Assembly (NCBI GenBank): GCA_002314945.1
Contig: DCHV01000057.1
Location: 11,888 to 19,950, forward strand
DNA: 8,063 nt
DNA from: Prevotellaceae bacterium UBA1743
Lineage (GTDB): Bacteria; Bacteroidota; Bacteroidia; Bacteroidales; Bacteroidaceae
Reading direction: 5' to 3'
Each line of letters opens with the position of its first letter. Position 1 is the first letter of the stretch. A program made the translations under genes and the position numbers. Shown piece after piece: positions 1 to 7,214 of the stretch. The notes beneath the pieces were generated by a model, which was not told where the DNA came from, did no database searches, and saw only the letters and a program-made list of their open reading frames with translations.

Positions 1-2151
1 CCTGGCGACTGGTTCTATCTCTACTCCTCCACTTCTGTCAACAGGACAGACGAGACGTGGAGCATCCCGTCCTCGTCCAAGACACTACAGCCCAAGGAGT
101 CCTTCTCCGTCTCGTTCCGCTTCTCCGTCGTAGAGGGACAGAAACATATCGAGGAGGCTTTGTACCAGGGTGGAGGCGTCAATTTCAGGGTGGCTCCCGG
201 AATGGTGATTCCACGCGGGCAGGAAGTGAGGGTTGCACTGAGGTCGAAAGAGGATTTCCACCACTTCGAGCCTCAGTATCCAGCATCTACCACCCTCTCT
301 GAGCCTGTTGCCTCTTCTATGGGATTCAGCGTGATTACCGCTTCCTTCGACAAGTTGGGGGAGAACAATATCTTTCTCGACTATGGCGATGGGAGAATGA
401 TGTGCCTGGAGTTCTTTGTCACGGAAGACATTGAGACGCTCATCAAGAAACGTGCGGACTTCATCATGAGGAATCAGCAACATACCGACACTACAAAGTG
501 GTACAACGGTCTCTACTCGATCTACGACATGAAGTTGGAGAAGTTGCTCTCCCCCGATGATATGGGAGATCTGCGCGAACCATTTGTCGTGGGAGGAAGT
601 GACGATCCTTCCAACAGCAAACCCATCTACGAGAGCGAGAAGAACGTGGCTTATCCCAATGCAGAGGAAATTGCTTCCCTGGAATATTACGAAGAGAATT
701 TCGTATGGGGAAAGCTTCAGCGTACGGACAAGGAATACCCGTATCCGTGGGGTATCTACGGAAGTGAGAATTGGTACGAGAATCGTTCTGGTCAGATAGC
801 AGGCTACAACTCAGGAGGATGGGGAAAGGAACGTATGTGGAGAACCTTCGACTACGTGACGCACATCGCCATCTACTACAATCTCTATCTGATAGCAAGG
901 GACAATCCTTCCCTGGTGCATTATCTGGACAAGGCTGGATATTTGGACAGAGCCTATCATACGGCACTCGCCTATTTCGAGGTCCCCTACAACATCTACA
1001 TGGGAGAGAGATGGGCCTTCCATGGTTGGTGCGACTGGGCTTACAAACAGGGAAACTTCCACGAACGCTACATCCTCGACTTGATCGCTGCTCTCGAAGA
1101 GAATGGCCGTCAGACAGAGGCAGACAAGCTACGTCGTGAATGGGAGAAGAAGGTCACCTATATGATTTACGAGGAAGAATGGCCTTTTGGCTCGGAGATG
1201 TTTGTGGATAGAACGGCATTCGAGAGTTCGTATTATGTGGGAGAATATGCCCTGACTCGCGATATGGTGCCACAGGAGCAGTTCTGGTACGACAAGAATC
1301 GTCAGTGCTGGTACTCCTACACCGAATACCCTCGCCAACCCATGATTGAGTTCATGGAGAATCAGTTGCGCTCCAACCTCACTCTGCGAGGTATCTACGA
1401 ACCTGCCTACTACAACTGCGGAGCAGCCTGGGCAAGGAGCCACAACCTGGATTACATGTCTCAGATGGGAGGCGTAGCCCTGCTCGACTATGCCGTCCGC
1501 TTTTCCGATTCCCCAGCCGATCTGGTACGATATGGCTACAATTCACTCCTCTCGTCGTGGGCGCTGATGAATACGGGAGATGCCAGTTCCGACTATGGAT
1601 ATTGGTATCATGGACAGAAGAACGACGGAGCTGCAGGATGGTCCTTCTCCGTATTCCAGGACGGAAGGAATTTCGGTGGCTACATGCCCTTGCACAGAGG
1701 TTCTTGGAGAATCGACGGAGAGATAGATCATGGATTTACAGGAGGTGTACACGGAGCAGGCTGCTACCTTGTCGATGATCCTGTCTTTGGAGAAATAGCA
1801 TACGGTGGTGTCCTCACATCCCAGTCCGACAGATGGGAAGTGACTCTCCTGGATGGAGTACGACGCTACGTATCCATACCACAAAAGGGGAGGTTCGAGA
1901 TGAGGCTCCTCTGCAACGGCCTTTCTTCGAACCACCCCTTTGTTGTGTCCAAGGATCTCTCACAGATTGAATTCTACATCGAACGGCGCTGTGAGTCCTC
2001 CATCCAACGAATACATTTGAAAGGACTTCCTCAGGGCGATTACCAAGTCGTACAAGGCAAGAAAACACTCGCTCGTTTTTCTTCCGAGAATGACGAGGTC
2101 ACCTTCTCCTTAGGAAACCTGAAAAAGCCTTTCAGGATTGAACGTCGCTAA
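1..2151 (+). CDS. DUF5695-like putative carbohydrate-active protein (5' partial)
   Basis: The frame is open from base 1 with no stop, so the true start lies left of the window and the TTG at 160 is only an internal codon; 716 residues are visible before TAA at 2149. Numbering from the first visible codon, residues 1 to about 140 read as beta-rich (likely part of a sandwich domain). About 150-560 is helical and very rich in Trp and Tyr, suggesting an (alpha/alpha)6-type barrel, and about 570-716 is a beta-rich tail. Conserved-looking stretches are RTFDYVTH (281-288), GWCDWAYKQGNFHERY (342-357), YEPAYYNCG (466-474) and DYGYWYHGQKNDG (531-543). From memory these fit DUF5695, a family seen in Bacteroidetes and Firmicutes with no proven activity that I know of. 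I infer an extracytoplasmic glycan-active enzyme or binding protein from the fold and the adjacent fucosidase. The N-terminus, and so any signal peptide, is not visible. Asp284, Asp345 and Glu355 are possible catalytic acids, which is a guess. The gene converges on the fucosidase gene. Confidence 0.72.
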   Translation, partial: PGDWFYLYSSTSVNRTDETWSIPSSSKTLQPKESFSVSFRFSVVEGQKHIEEALYQGGGVNFRVAPGMVIPRGQEVRVALRSKEDFHHFEPQYPASTTLSEPVASSMGFSVITASFDKLGENNIFLDYGDGRMMCLEFFVTEDIETLIKKRADFIMRNQQHTDTTKWYNGLYSIYDMKLEKLLSPDDMGDLREPFVVGGSDDPSNSKPIYESEKNVAYPNAEEIASLEYYEENFVWGKLQRTDKEYPYPWGIYGSENWYENRSGQIAGYNSGGWGKERMWRTFDYVTHIAIYYNLYLIARDNPSLVHYLDKAGYLDRAYHTALAYFEVPYNIYMGERWAFHGWCDWAYKQGNFHERYILDLIAALEENGRQTEADKLRREWEKKVTYMIYEEEWPFGSEMFVDRTAFESSYYVGEYALTRDMVPQEQFWYDKNRQCWYSYTEYPRQPMIEFMENQLRSNLTLRGIYEPAYYNCGAAWARSHNLDYMSQMGGVALLDYAVRFSDSPADLVRYGYNSLLSSWALMNTGDASSDYGYWYHGQKNDGAAGWSFSVFQDGRNFGGYMPLHRGSWRIDGEIDHGFTGGVHGAGCYLVDDPVFGEIAYGGVLTSQSDRWEVTLLDGVRRYVSIPQKGRFEMRLLCNGLSSNHPFVVSKDLSQIEFYIERRCESSIQRIHLKGLPQGDYQVVQGKKTLARFSSENDEVTFSLGNLKKPFRIERR
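2118..2136 (-). terminator. candidate hairpin at the 3' end of the fucosidase transcript
   Basis: A perfect 7-base inverted repeat, CCTGAAA / TTTCAGG with a 5-base loop, begins 12 bases beyond the fucosidase stop codon on the minus strand. On that strand it is followed by TTTCC, only a short T tract. It lies inside the last codons of the convergent plus-strand gene, because the two genes leave no intergenic space. On the plus strand no T run follows. The stem has only 3 G/C pairs of 7, so this could be a weak terminator, a stabilising 3' hairpin or chance. Confidence 0.28.
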
Positions 2152-3968
2152 GGTTCCAATTCAATAGGTTGGATAGAGAGGCCACCCACCTCGGTAGAGG
2201 CGTTGCCACCTTCCGGCATCGACACGCTCACGGTGTGGATACCTGGAGTCTCGAACTTCACCCATCCGATTGTACGGTATTCGTACGTCATAACAGCGAG
2301 ACGGCTGTTCTCTGCATGAGAACCTTCGTCGGTGGTTACATGGAAGATAGCCTGTTCGTTGTCACCCTTCACGCGGATCTTCACGTTGTAGTAGCCGGGA
2401 TCCTTCACAGCCAATGTCCAAGTCATCTTGCCACCAGCAGCCAGGTTCTTCGCTACACGCTCGATGTTCCATTCTCCGAACTTGGTTGCAAAGGGTTGTC
2501 TCACGATCTCGCATCCCTCGCCCTTGGCCAGCATACCCGAGATATGGTTGTATCCTGCATTCTTGCTTAGGGGGATAGCCTCTACCTGAGCTATTTCCTC
2601 GCTGTCCATGGTCAGTTCCACCACGTTCACCCACTTCTCAGGAGCATCGACAGGCAACTGAATCTCCGTCCATTCTCCCTCGGTGTTGTATTTCAGTTTC
2701 GAGGACTTGTTGCCCTTCAGCAGGCGAGCACTCTTGATATTGGCGCTCAGTCCGTACAAATCCAGTTGACGGCTCTCGGGCCAGTCATATACCAATAGAT
2801 AGATCTTGTTGCCACGTCTTACGGCATCACCCCAAGCCAGTTGCTGTGTCCAGGGAGAAGCCTGTACATCATACACCACCTGAGGATAGCGGTGAATCCA
2901 GGTACCTGCATTGGTCAGTGTTTGCGCACACAATTCTGGCACCAGACCTCTGCCATCAGGACCGATGTTGATCATATACGTACCACCGCGGGCGATGGTC
3001 GAGAGCATACGCATCAGCATCTCCTTGGGTGACTTCCAACTGCGGTCTGCCTCGGCATAGCCCCACGAATCGTTGGACGTGTCGATGCTCTCCCACATTC
3101 CTTCCTGATTCTTCGGCAGGATATCCATGTCATCACCCGACTCAAAGTCTCCATATCCCAATCCGATACGGCTCGATACCATGGCATTGGGCTGATTCTT
3201 GTGTACCAGGTTGTAGAGTTCGCGTGTCTCCTCGTCGCTTATGCCACCAGGGCAGTCAAACCATACCATTACCAGGTCGCCATACTTCGTCGTAATCTCG
3301 TTTACCTGAGGCAGGCACTTCTCGCGGAAATAGGTGTGGAAGTCAGCACTGGGCGTATCCGTACTTCCATTCTGTTCGTAGGGCACCTTGTCATCATTCT
3401 CGTGGTTTACTACCACTTCCGTACCATTTGCCCTGGAGCCAACACCACCAGGAGCGGTCCAGTCGATGCAGTGCGAATAGTAGAAGCCAAGTCCAATCCC
3501 GTTCTTGCGGCAGCATTCAGCCAATTCCTGGATAGGGTCACGGCCGAACTTCGTATGATCTACGATATTGAATGGGTTGCATTCCGAATGATACATGGCA
3601 AAACCATCATGATGCTTGCTCGTGATGACGATATACTTCATACCGACGGCCTTGGCCAGATCCACTATCTTCTGGGCATCAAACTCCGAGGGATTGAACT
3701 CGCGTGCGGCATCGATGTAATCCTGAGCCGACACATTGGCCGTGTACATCAGCCATTCCGAGATGCCGTAGTACGTCTTACCGTTCCATACACCTCCGTT
3801 GCGCGAGGAGGGTCCCCAGTGAATAAACATTGCGAGATTTCCCTTCTCGAACAGGTCATGAGGATTCGTGTACTCATACTGCGACAGATCCGATTCCTTG
3901 TTGGAAGTGCAGGAGAGGCAGCACATCGCAAGAAGACAGAGGCCACAAGCCAAAATTTTCTTTTTCAT
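2148..3968 (-). CDS. alpha-L-fucosidase, glycoside hydrolase family 29, lipoprotein
   Basis: This 606-residue exo-glycosidase should remove terminal alpha-L-fucose from glycans by a retaining mechanism. Residues 1-20 form a signal peptide (MKKK, hydrophobic core, then CLSC), with Cys20 the likely lipidated residue, so the enzyme probably acts in the periplasm or at the outer membrane. The signal is unusually Cys-rich (C8, C12, C16, C17, C20). The GH29 barrel covers about 35-350 and shows FIHWGPSS (48-55), SKHHDGFAMY (117-126), VWFDCPGG (235-242) with Asp238 as the expected nucleophile, SWGY (301-304) and INIGPDGRG (333-341). The acid/base residue varies across GH29; Glu293 in the MWES stretch is a candidate only. 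A beta-rich region follows, and about 475-603, with the GYYNVKIRV strand (526-534), resembles a CBM6/35-like module. The start is the ATG directly before the signal peptide; a Bacteroidetes-type -7 box lies 45 bases upstream. The stop overlaps the convergent gene's stop by 4 bases. Substrate linkage cannot be read from sequence. Confidence 0.93.
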   Translation of the reverse strand: MKKKILACGLCLLAMCCLSCTSNKESDLSQYEYTNPHDLFEKGNLAMFIHWGPSSRNGGVWNGKTYYGISEWLMYTANVSAQDYIDAAREFNPSEFDAQKIVDLAKAVGMKYIVITSKHHDGFAMYHSECNPFNIVDHTKFGRDPIQELAECCRKNGIGLGFYYSHCIDWTAPGGVGSRANGTEVVVNHENDDKVPYEQNGSTDTPSADFHTYFREKCLPQVNEITTKYGDLVMVWFDCPGGISDEETRELYNLVHKNQPNAMVSSRIGLGYGDFESGDDMDILPKNQEGMWESIDTSNDSWGYAEADRSWKSPKEMLMRMLSTIARGGTYMINIGPDGRGLVPELCAQTLTNAGTWIHRYPQVVYDVQASPWTQQLAWGDAVRRGNKIYLLVYDWPESRQLDLYGLSANIKSARLLKGNKSSKLKYNTEGEWTEIQLPVDAPEKWVNVVELTMDSEEIAQVEAIPLSKNAGYNHISGMLAKGEGCEIVRQPFATKFGEWNIERVAKNLAAGGKMTWTLAVKDPGYYNVKIRVKGDNEQAIFHVTTDEGSHAENSRLAVMTYEYRTIGWVKFETPGIHTVSVSMPEGGNASTEVGGLSIQPIELEP

Positions 3969-4013
3969 ACTCTTTTTACGTGATAAAATTGTTATTTAAT
4001 ATAATTTTCACCG

Positions 4014-4021
4014 CAAAGATA
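4014..4021 (-). promoter_or_regulatory. candidate Bacteroidetes-type -7 promoter element for the fucosidase gene
   Basis: On the minus strand TATCTTTG matches the Bacteroidetes primary-sigma -7 consensus TAnnTTTG exactly. It leaves a leader of roughly 40 A/T-rich bases before the fucosidase ATG, usual for the phylum, and no strong Shine-Dalgarno is seen. No convincing -33 TTTG box lies at the expected 19-21 base spacing; the nearest TTTG is only 11 bases upstream. The element sits in the 102-base gap (3969-4070) between the hsdR stop and the fucosidase start, so the fucosidase can be transcribed independently of hsdR. I see no operator, riboswitch or strong hsdR terminator in the rest of this gap. 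Confidence 0.42.
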
Positions 4022-4070
4022 GTGTTTTTCCACAAATCCACGCGTATAGACAAGAATTTTTTATCGTTAC

Positions 4071-7000
4071 CTACAAACCGAAATAGCGCTCGAAGAAGGC
4101 CTGAATCTTCTCGATGACGGCCTTTTTCTTCTCCTGTCTGCCGCCCCCTCCTCCGAATCTGGACATGGGAGGAAGAATTTTGTCGATGTCTGTTCCTGTG
4201 GTTCGGACCACTCCGTCACGGAAACTGCTCTCGATGAAGTTGGCCGTTTCCTCTGGCTTCAGGTTCTCACTCGCGATGAGTTCCTCCAGATCCTGTTCCT
4301 TCCTCCGCTCGATATACTCTTTCCAACTCTGTTCCACATCCGTCTCGGCATTCACTCCGCTGATGAATTCCTCGATCAGTTCCTTCTTGCTTCTCAACTG
4401 TTGGCTGGCACCTATGGCCTTTGTAATGTTTACCAGTATCTCCTTGTCGATGCAGTGGCTGTCGTGGTACTGCTGCACGAGCAGGAGGATATAGTCGATG
4501 TTGATTTCCACCTGTCGGATGAGTTCGGTCTCGAAGATGAGGTCATCGTTGATGTTTTCCTTGTCGCCCTTCCGCTTCTTTCTCCACTTGTCATATAGGT
4601 ATAGGTAGTGGCTTTGGTAGTCCTGCAGTTGGCGGTCAGAGAGTATCTTCCTGTCCTCAAACTGATCAAAGGTGGAGAGGATATTGATGGACTTGAGCAG
4701 GCTGCCATAGAGGCTGATAAACTTCCTCTCTTCCTCCTCGCCCAGGATGGGCTGATCCTCGGGATAGTCCCTCTGCAACTGTTCCACCAATTCCCTGTAG
4801 CCCAGGCAATGCTTCCCGCTCTCTGTGTCGTAGCCATTGTAGTACGACCAGAAGTCCTTGAGAATGACGATGGAGTTGGCATCCTTGTCGCCAAAGAGGG
4901 CGATGGCTTCATCCGTCTCCTGCTGAAGGTTTCTGAAGCAGACGATATTGCCGAAGGTCTTCACGGAGTTGAGTATTCGGTTGGTTCTGGAGAAGGCCTG
5001 TATCAGTCCGTGCTGCTTCAGGTTCTTATCCACAAACAGGGTGTTCATGGTGGTGGCATCAAAGCCAGTGAGGAACATGTTCACCACGATGAGCAGATCC
5101 ACCTGTCTGTTCTTCATCCTCAGCGAGAGGTCTTTGTAGTAGTTCTGGAATTTGTCAGAGTCGGTGCTGTAGTTGGTGGCAAACAGTTGATTGTAGTCTC
5201 TGATAGCCCCTTCGAGGAAGTCCCTCGACTGCTGATCCAGTCGTGTGGCATCTTCTGGATTCTCCTCTATCAGGATGCCATCCACCTCCTCTTCGTTGGT
5301 TCCGTAGCTGTAGATGGTAGCCACCTTCAGCCGCTGTGCAGGTGGCAGGTCGGCCTGCTGCCTCTTGAACTCGTTGTAGTAGGCCTTTGCCATGGGGATG
5401 GAGGCCACGGCCAGCATGGCATTGAAACCATTCAGCTTCTGCTCTGTCTTGTATTCTGTCGTCTCTGCTCCCTTCCTGGCACAGGCCACCTTGTGTATGT
5501 CATCAAGCACTCGGAAGGAGTAGAAACTGCTTCGCTTGGTTTTCTGCTCATAGTGGTCGAGGATGTATTTCACCACCTGCTCTATCCGCTCTGCCGATGC
5601 CATTGCCTTCTCTCTGTCGATGGCAGGTATCTGCATGTCCTTGATGCCCTCCTTCTCCTTGATGGTATTGACATAGTCGATGCGGAAGGGCAGCACGTTC
5701 TCGTCGTTGATGGCATCTACGATGGTGTAGGTGTGTAGTTTGTCGCCAAAGGCCTGTTGCGTGGTCTTCAGCCTCAGATCGCCTCCCGTGCCCGCATTCT
5801 GTGCAAAGATGGGAGTGCCCGTGAATCCAAACAGATGGTACTTCCTGAAGTTCTTGGTGATGGCGTTGTGCATCTCGCCGAAGTTGCTTCGGTGGCACTC
5901 GTCGAAGATGATCACCACCCGCTGCTGGAACACGGGATGGTTCTTGTTCTTCTGCACAAAGATAGCGAGTTTCTGGATCGTGGTGACGATGATTTTGTTC
6001 TCGCAAAGGTTCTCCAGCTGCCGTTGGAGCACGGCTGTGGAAGTGTTTCCATCGGCTGCTCCCTCCTCGAATCGGTTGTACTCCTTCATCGTCTGGTAGT
6101 CCAGATCTTTGCGATCCACCACGAAGAGCACCTTGTCGATATAGGGTAGCCGCGATGCCAGCTGTGCCGTCTTGAAGGAGGTGAGCGTCTTTCCCGAGCC
6201 TGTCGTATGCCAGATATAGCCTCCCCCGTCGATGCTGCCATAGAGCTTGTAGTTGTTGGCCACATTGATGCGCTGTATGATGCGTTCCGTGGCTGCAATT
6301 TGATAGGGACGCATCACCATCAGCATCCGTTCGCTGGTGAAGACACAGTAGCGGGTGAGTACACTCAGCAGGGTGTGCTTGGAGAAGAACGTCATGGTGA
6401 AGTCCAGCAGATCGTTGATCACCTTGTTGTTGCCGTCGGCCCAGAAAGAGGAGAACTCAAAGGAGTTGCTGGTCTTCTTGGATTTGTTCCTGCCTCCCGT
6501 CTCCTGTTCCTTCAGGTGGTTGCTGCGGGTCGTGTTGGAGTAGTACTTGGTGTGGGTACCGTTGGAGATGACGAAGATCTGCACATACTCGTACAATCCG
6601 CACCCTGCCCAGAAACTGTCCCTCTGATAGCGGTTTATCTGGTTGAAGGCCTCCTTCAGCTGGACACCCCTTCTTTTCAGTTCCACATGCACCATAGGAA
6701 TGCCATTGACCAGGATCGTGACATCGTACCTGTTCAACCTCCCCTCGCCTTCTGCAGAGAGGCCGGGAGCGAGGTTTTCGTACTGATTGATCACCTGCAG
6801 AGAGTTGTTGTGGATATTCTGTCTGTCGATGAGGTAGATATTTCGGCTCTCCCCCGTATCCCGTCTCAGAACCTGTATGAAGTCCTCCTGTATCTTCTGC
6901 GTCTTGGCCGCAATATCATCGTTCTTGTTGGCAAGGTTCTCACGGAAGAAGCGTTCCCACTCCCCCTCCGTGAAATGGTAGTCATTGAGTTTCTCCAGCT

Positions 7001-7196
7001 GGAGTCTCAGGTTCAGCACCAAGTCAGCCTCCGTGTGAATAGGGAGGTATTCATATCCCTGCTCCTGCAGAAGGTCGATGAACGCCTTTTCCAGGTTCGC
7101 CTCTGACTGATACCTATCAATCTTGCCATACTCTGCAACATACTCACTTACTACAGTGTATTCTTCCTGTTCTGCAATGATATTGTATTGTGCCAT
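4071..7196 (-). CDS. hsdR: type I restriction endonuclease subunit R
   Basis: This is the motor and nuclease subunit of a type I restriction-modification complex. With HsdM and HsdS it recognises unmethylated sites, translocates DNA using ATP and cuts at a distance. At 1041 residues it is full length and close in size to the EcoR124I-type R subunit. The N-terminal RecB-like nuclease has Asp158 (NRYDVTIL) and the ExK pair Glu172-Leu-Lys174 (HVELKRRG). The SF2 motor shows Walker A TTGSGKT (331-337), DECH (432-435), FTGTP (458-462), FLTGFDA (708-714) and QAFSRTNR (733-740). Residues from about 770 form a helical C-terminal region that would contact the methylase core. A Gly5 run (1015-1019) precedes a Lys-rich stretch and the terminal FFERYFGL. 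The ATG lies 18 bases after the yhcG stop, so the genes are probably co-transcribed; the short spacer has no clear Shine-Dalgarno. Codon use matches the fucosidase gene. No frameshift or missing catalytic residue was seen. hsdM and hsdS are not in the window. Confidence 0.96.
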   Translation of the reverse strand: MAQYNIIAEQEEYTVVSEYVAEYGKIDRYQSEANLEKAFIDLLQEQGYEYLPIHTEADLVLNLRLQLEKLNDYHFTEGEWERFFRENLANKNDDIAAKTQKIQEDFIQVLRRDTGESRNIYLIDRQNIHNNSLQVINQYENLAPGLSAEGEGRLNRYDVTILVNGIPMVHVELKRRGVQLKEAFNQINRYQRDSFWAGCGLYEYVQIFVISNGTHTKYYSNTTRSNHLKEQETGGRNKSKKTSNSFEFSSFWADGNNKVINDLLDFTMTFFSKHTLLSVLTRYCVFTSERMLMVMRPYQIAATERIIQRINVANNYKLYGSIDGGGYIWHTTGSGKTLTSFKTAQLASRLPYIDKVLFVVDRKDLDYQTMKEYNRFEEGAADGNTSTAVLQRQLENLCENKIIVTTIQKLAIFVQKNKNHPVFQQRVVIIFDECHRSNFGEMHNAITKNFRKYHLFGFTGTPIFAQNAGTGGDLRLKTTQQAFGDKLHTYTIVDAINDENVLPFRIDYVNTIKEKEGIKDMQIPAIDREKAMASAERIEQVVKYILDHYEQKTKRSSFYSFRVLDDIHKVACARKGAETTEYKTEQKLNGFNAMLAVASIPMAKAYYNEFKRQQADLPPAQRLKVATIYSYGTNEEEVDGILIEENPEDATRLDQQSRDFLEGAIRDYNQLFATNYSTDSDKFQNYYKDLSLRMKNRQVDLLIVVNMFLTGFDATTMNTLFVDKNLKQHGLIQAFSRTNRILNSVKTFGNIVCFRNLQQETDEAIALFGDKDANSIVILKDFWSYYNGYDTESGKHCLGYRELVEQLQRDYPEDQPILGEEEERKFISLYGSLLKSINILSTFDQFEDRKILSDRQLQDYQSHYLYLYDKWRKKRKGDKENINDDLIFETELIRQVEINIDYILLLVQQYHDSHCIDKEILVNITKAIGASQQLRSKKELIEEFISGVNAETDVEQSWKEYIERRKEQDLEELIASENLKPEETANFIESSFRDGVVRTTGTDIDKILPPMSRFGGGGGRQEKKKAVIEKIQAFFERYFGL

Positions 7197-7214
7197 TGAT
7201 ACATCGTTTACAAA

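Noticed and set aside
160..162. TTG at 160 as the start of the DUF5695-like gene
   Set aside because: The same frame is open for 53 more codons to base 1 and encodes protein-like beta-rich sequence, so the gene is cut by the window edge rather than starting here.
3201..3983. A 260-codon open frame on the plus strand opposite the fucosidase 5' half
   Set aside because: It is also an in-phase antisense shadow of a gene avoiding TTA/CTA/TCA codons, with no recognisable protein features. The minus-strand GH29 frame is unambiguous.
3974..3988. Inverted repeat TTTTA / TAAAA next to the fucosidase start
   Set aside because: It has a five-pair A/T-only stem in A/T-rich DNA, too weak to be called an operator, terminator or leader structure.
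4140..4152. Short C-rich tract encoding the Gly run near the HsdR C-terminus as a phase-variable repeat
   Set aside because: The longest homopolymer is only five C, too short to suggest slipped-strand switching, and from memory a Gly-rich stretch before the Lys-rich C-terminus is common in related HsdR proteins.
4608..5738. A 376-codon open frame on the plus strand opposite hsdR, and a similar 299-codon one at 6207-7106
   Set aside because: Both are aligned codon-for-codon with hsdR and are open only because hsdR there lacks TTA, CTA and TCA codons. The translations are Val/Leu/His-rich and look like no family, while the hsdR frame carries every expected motif.
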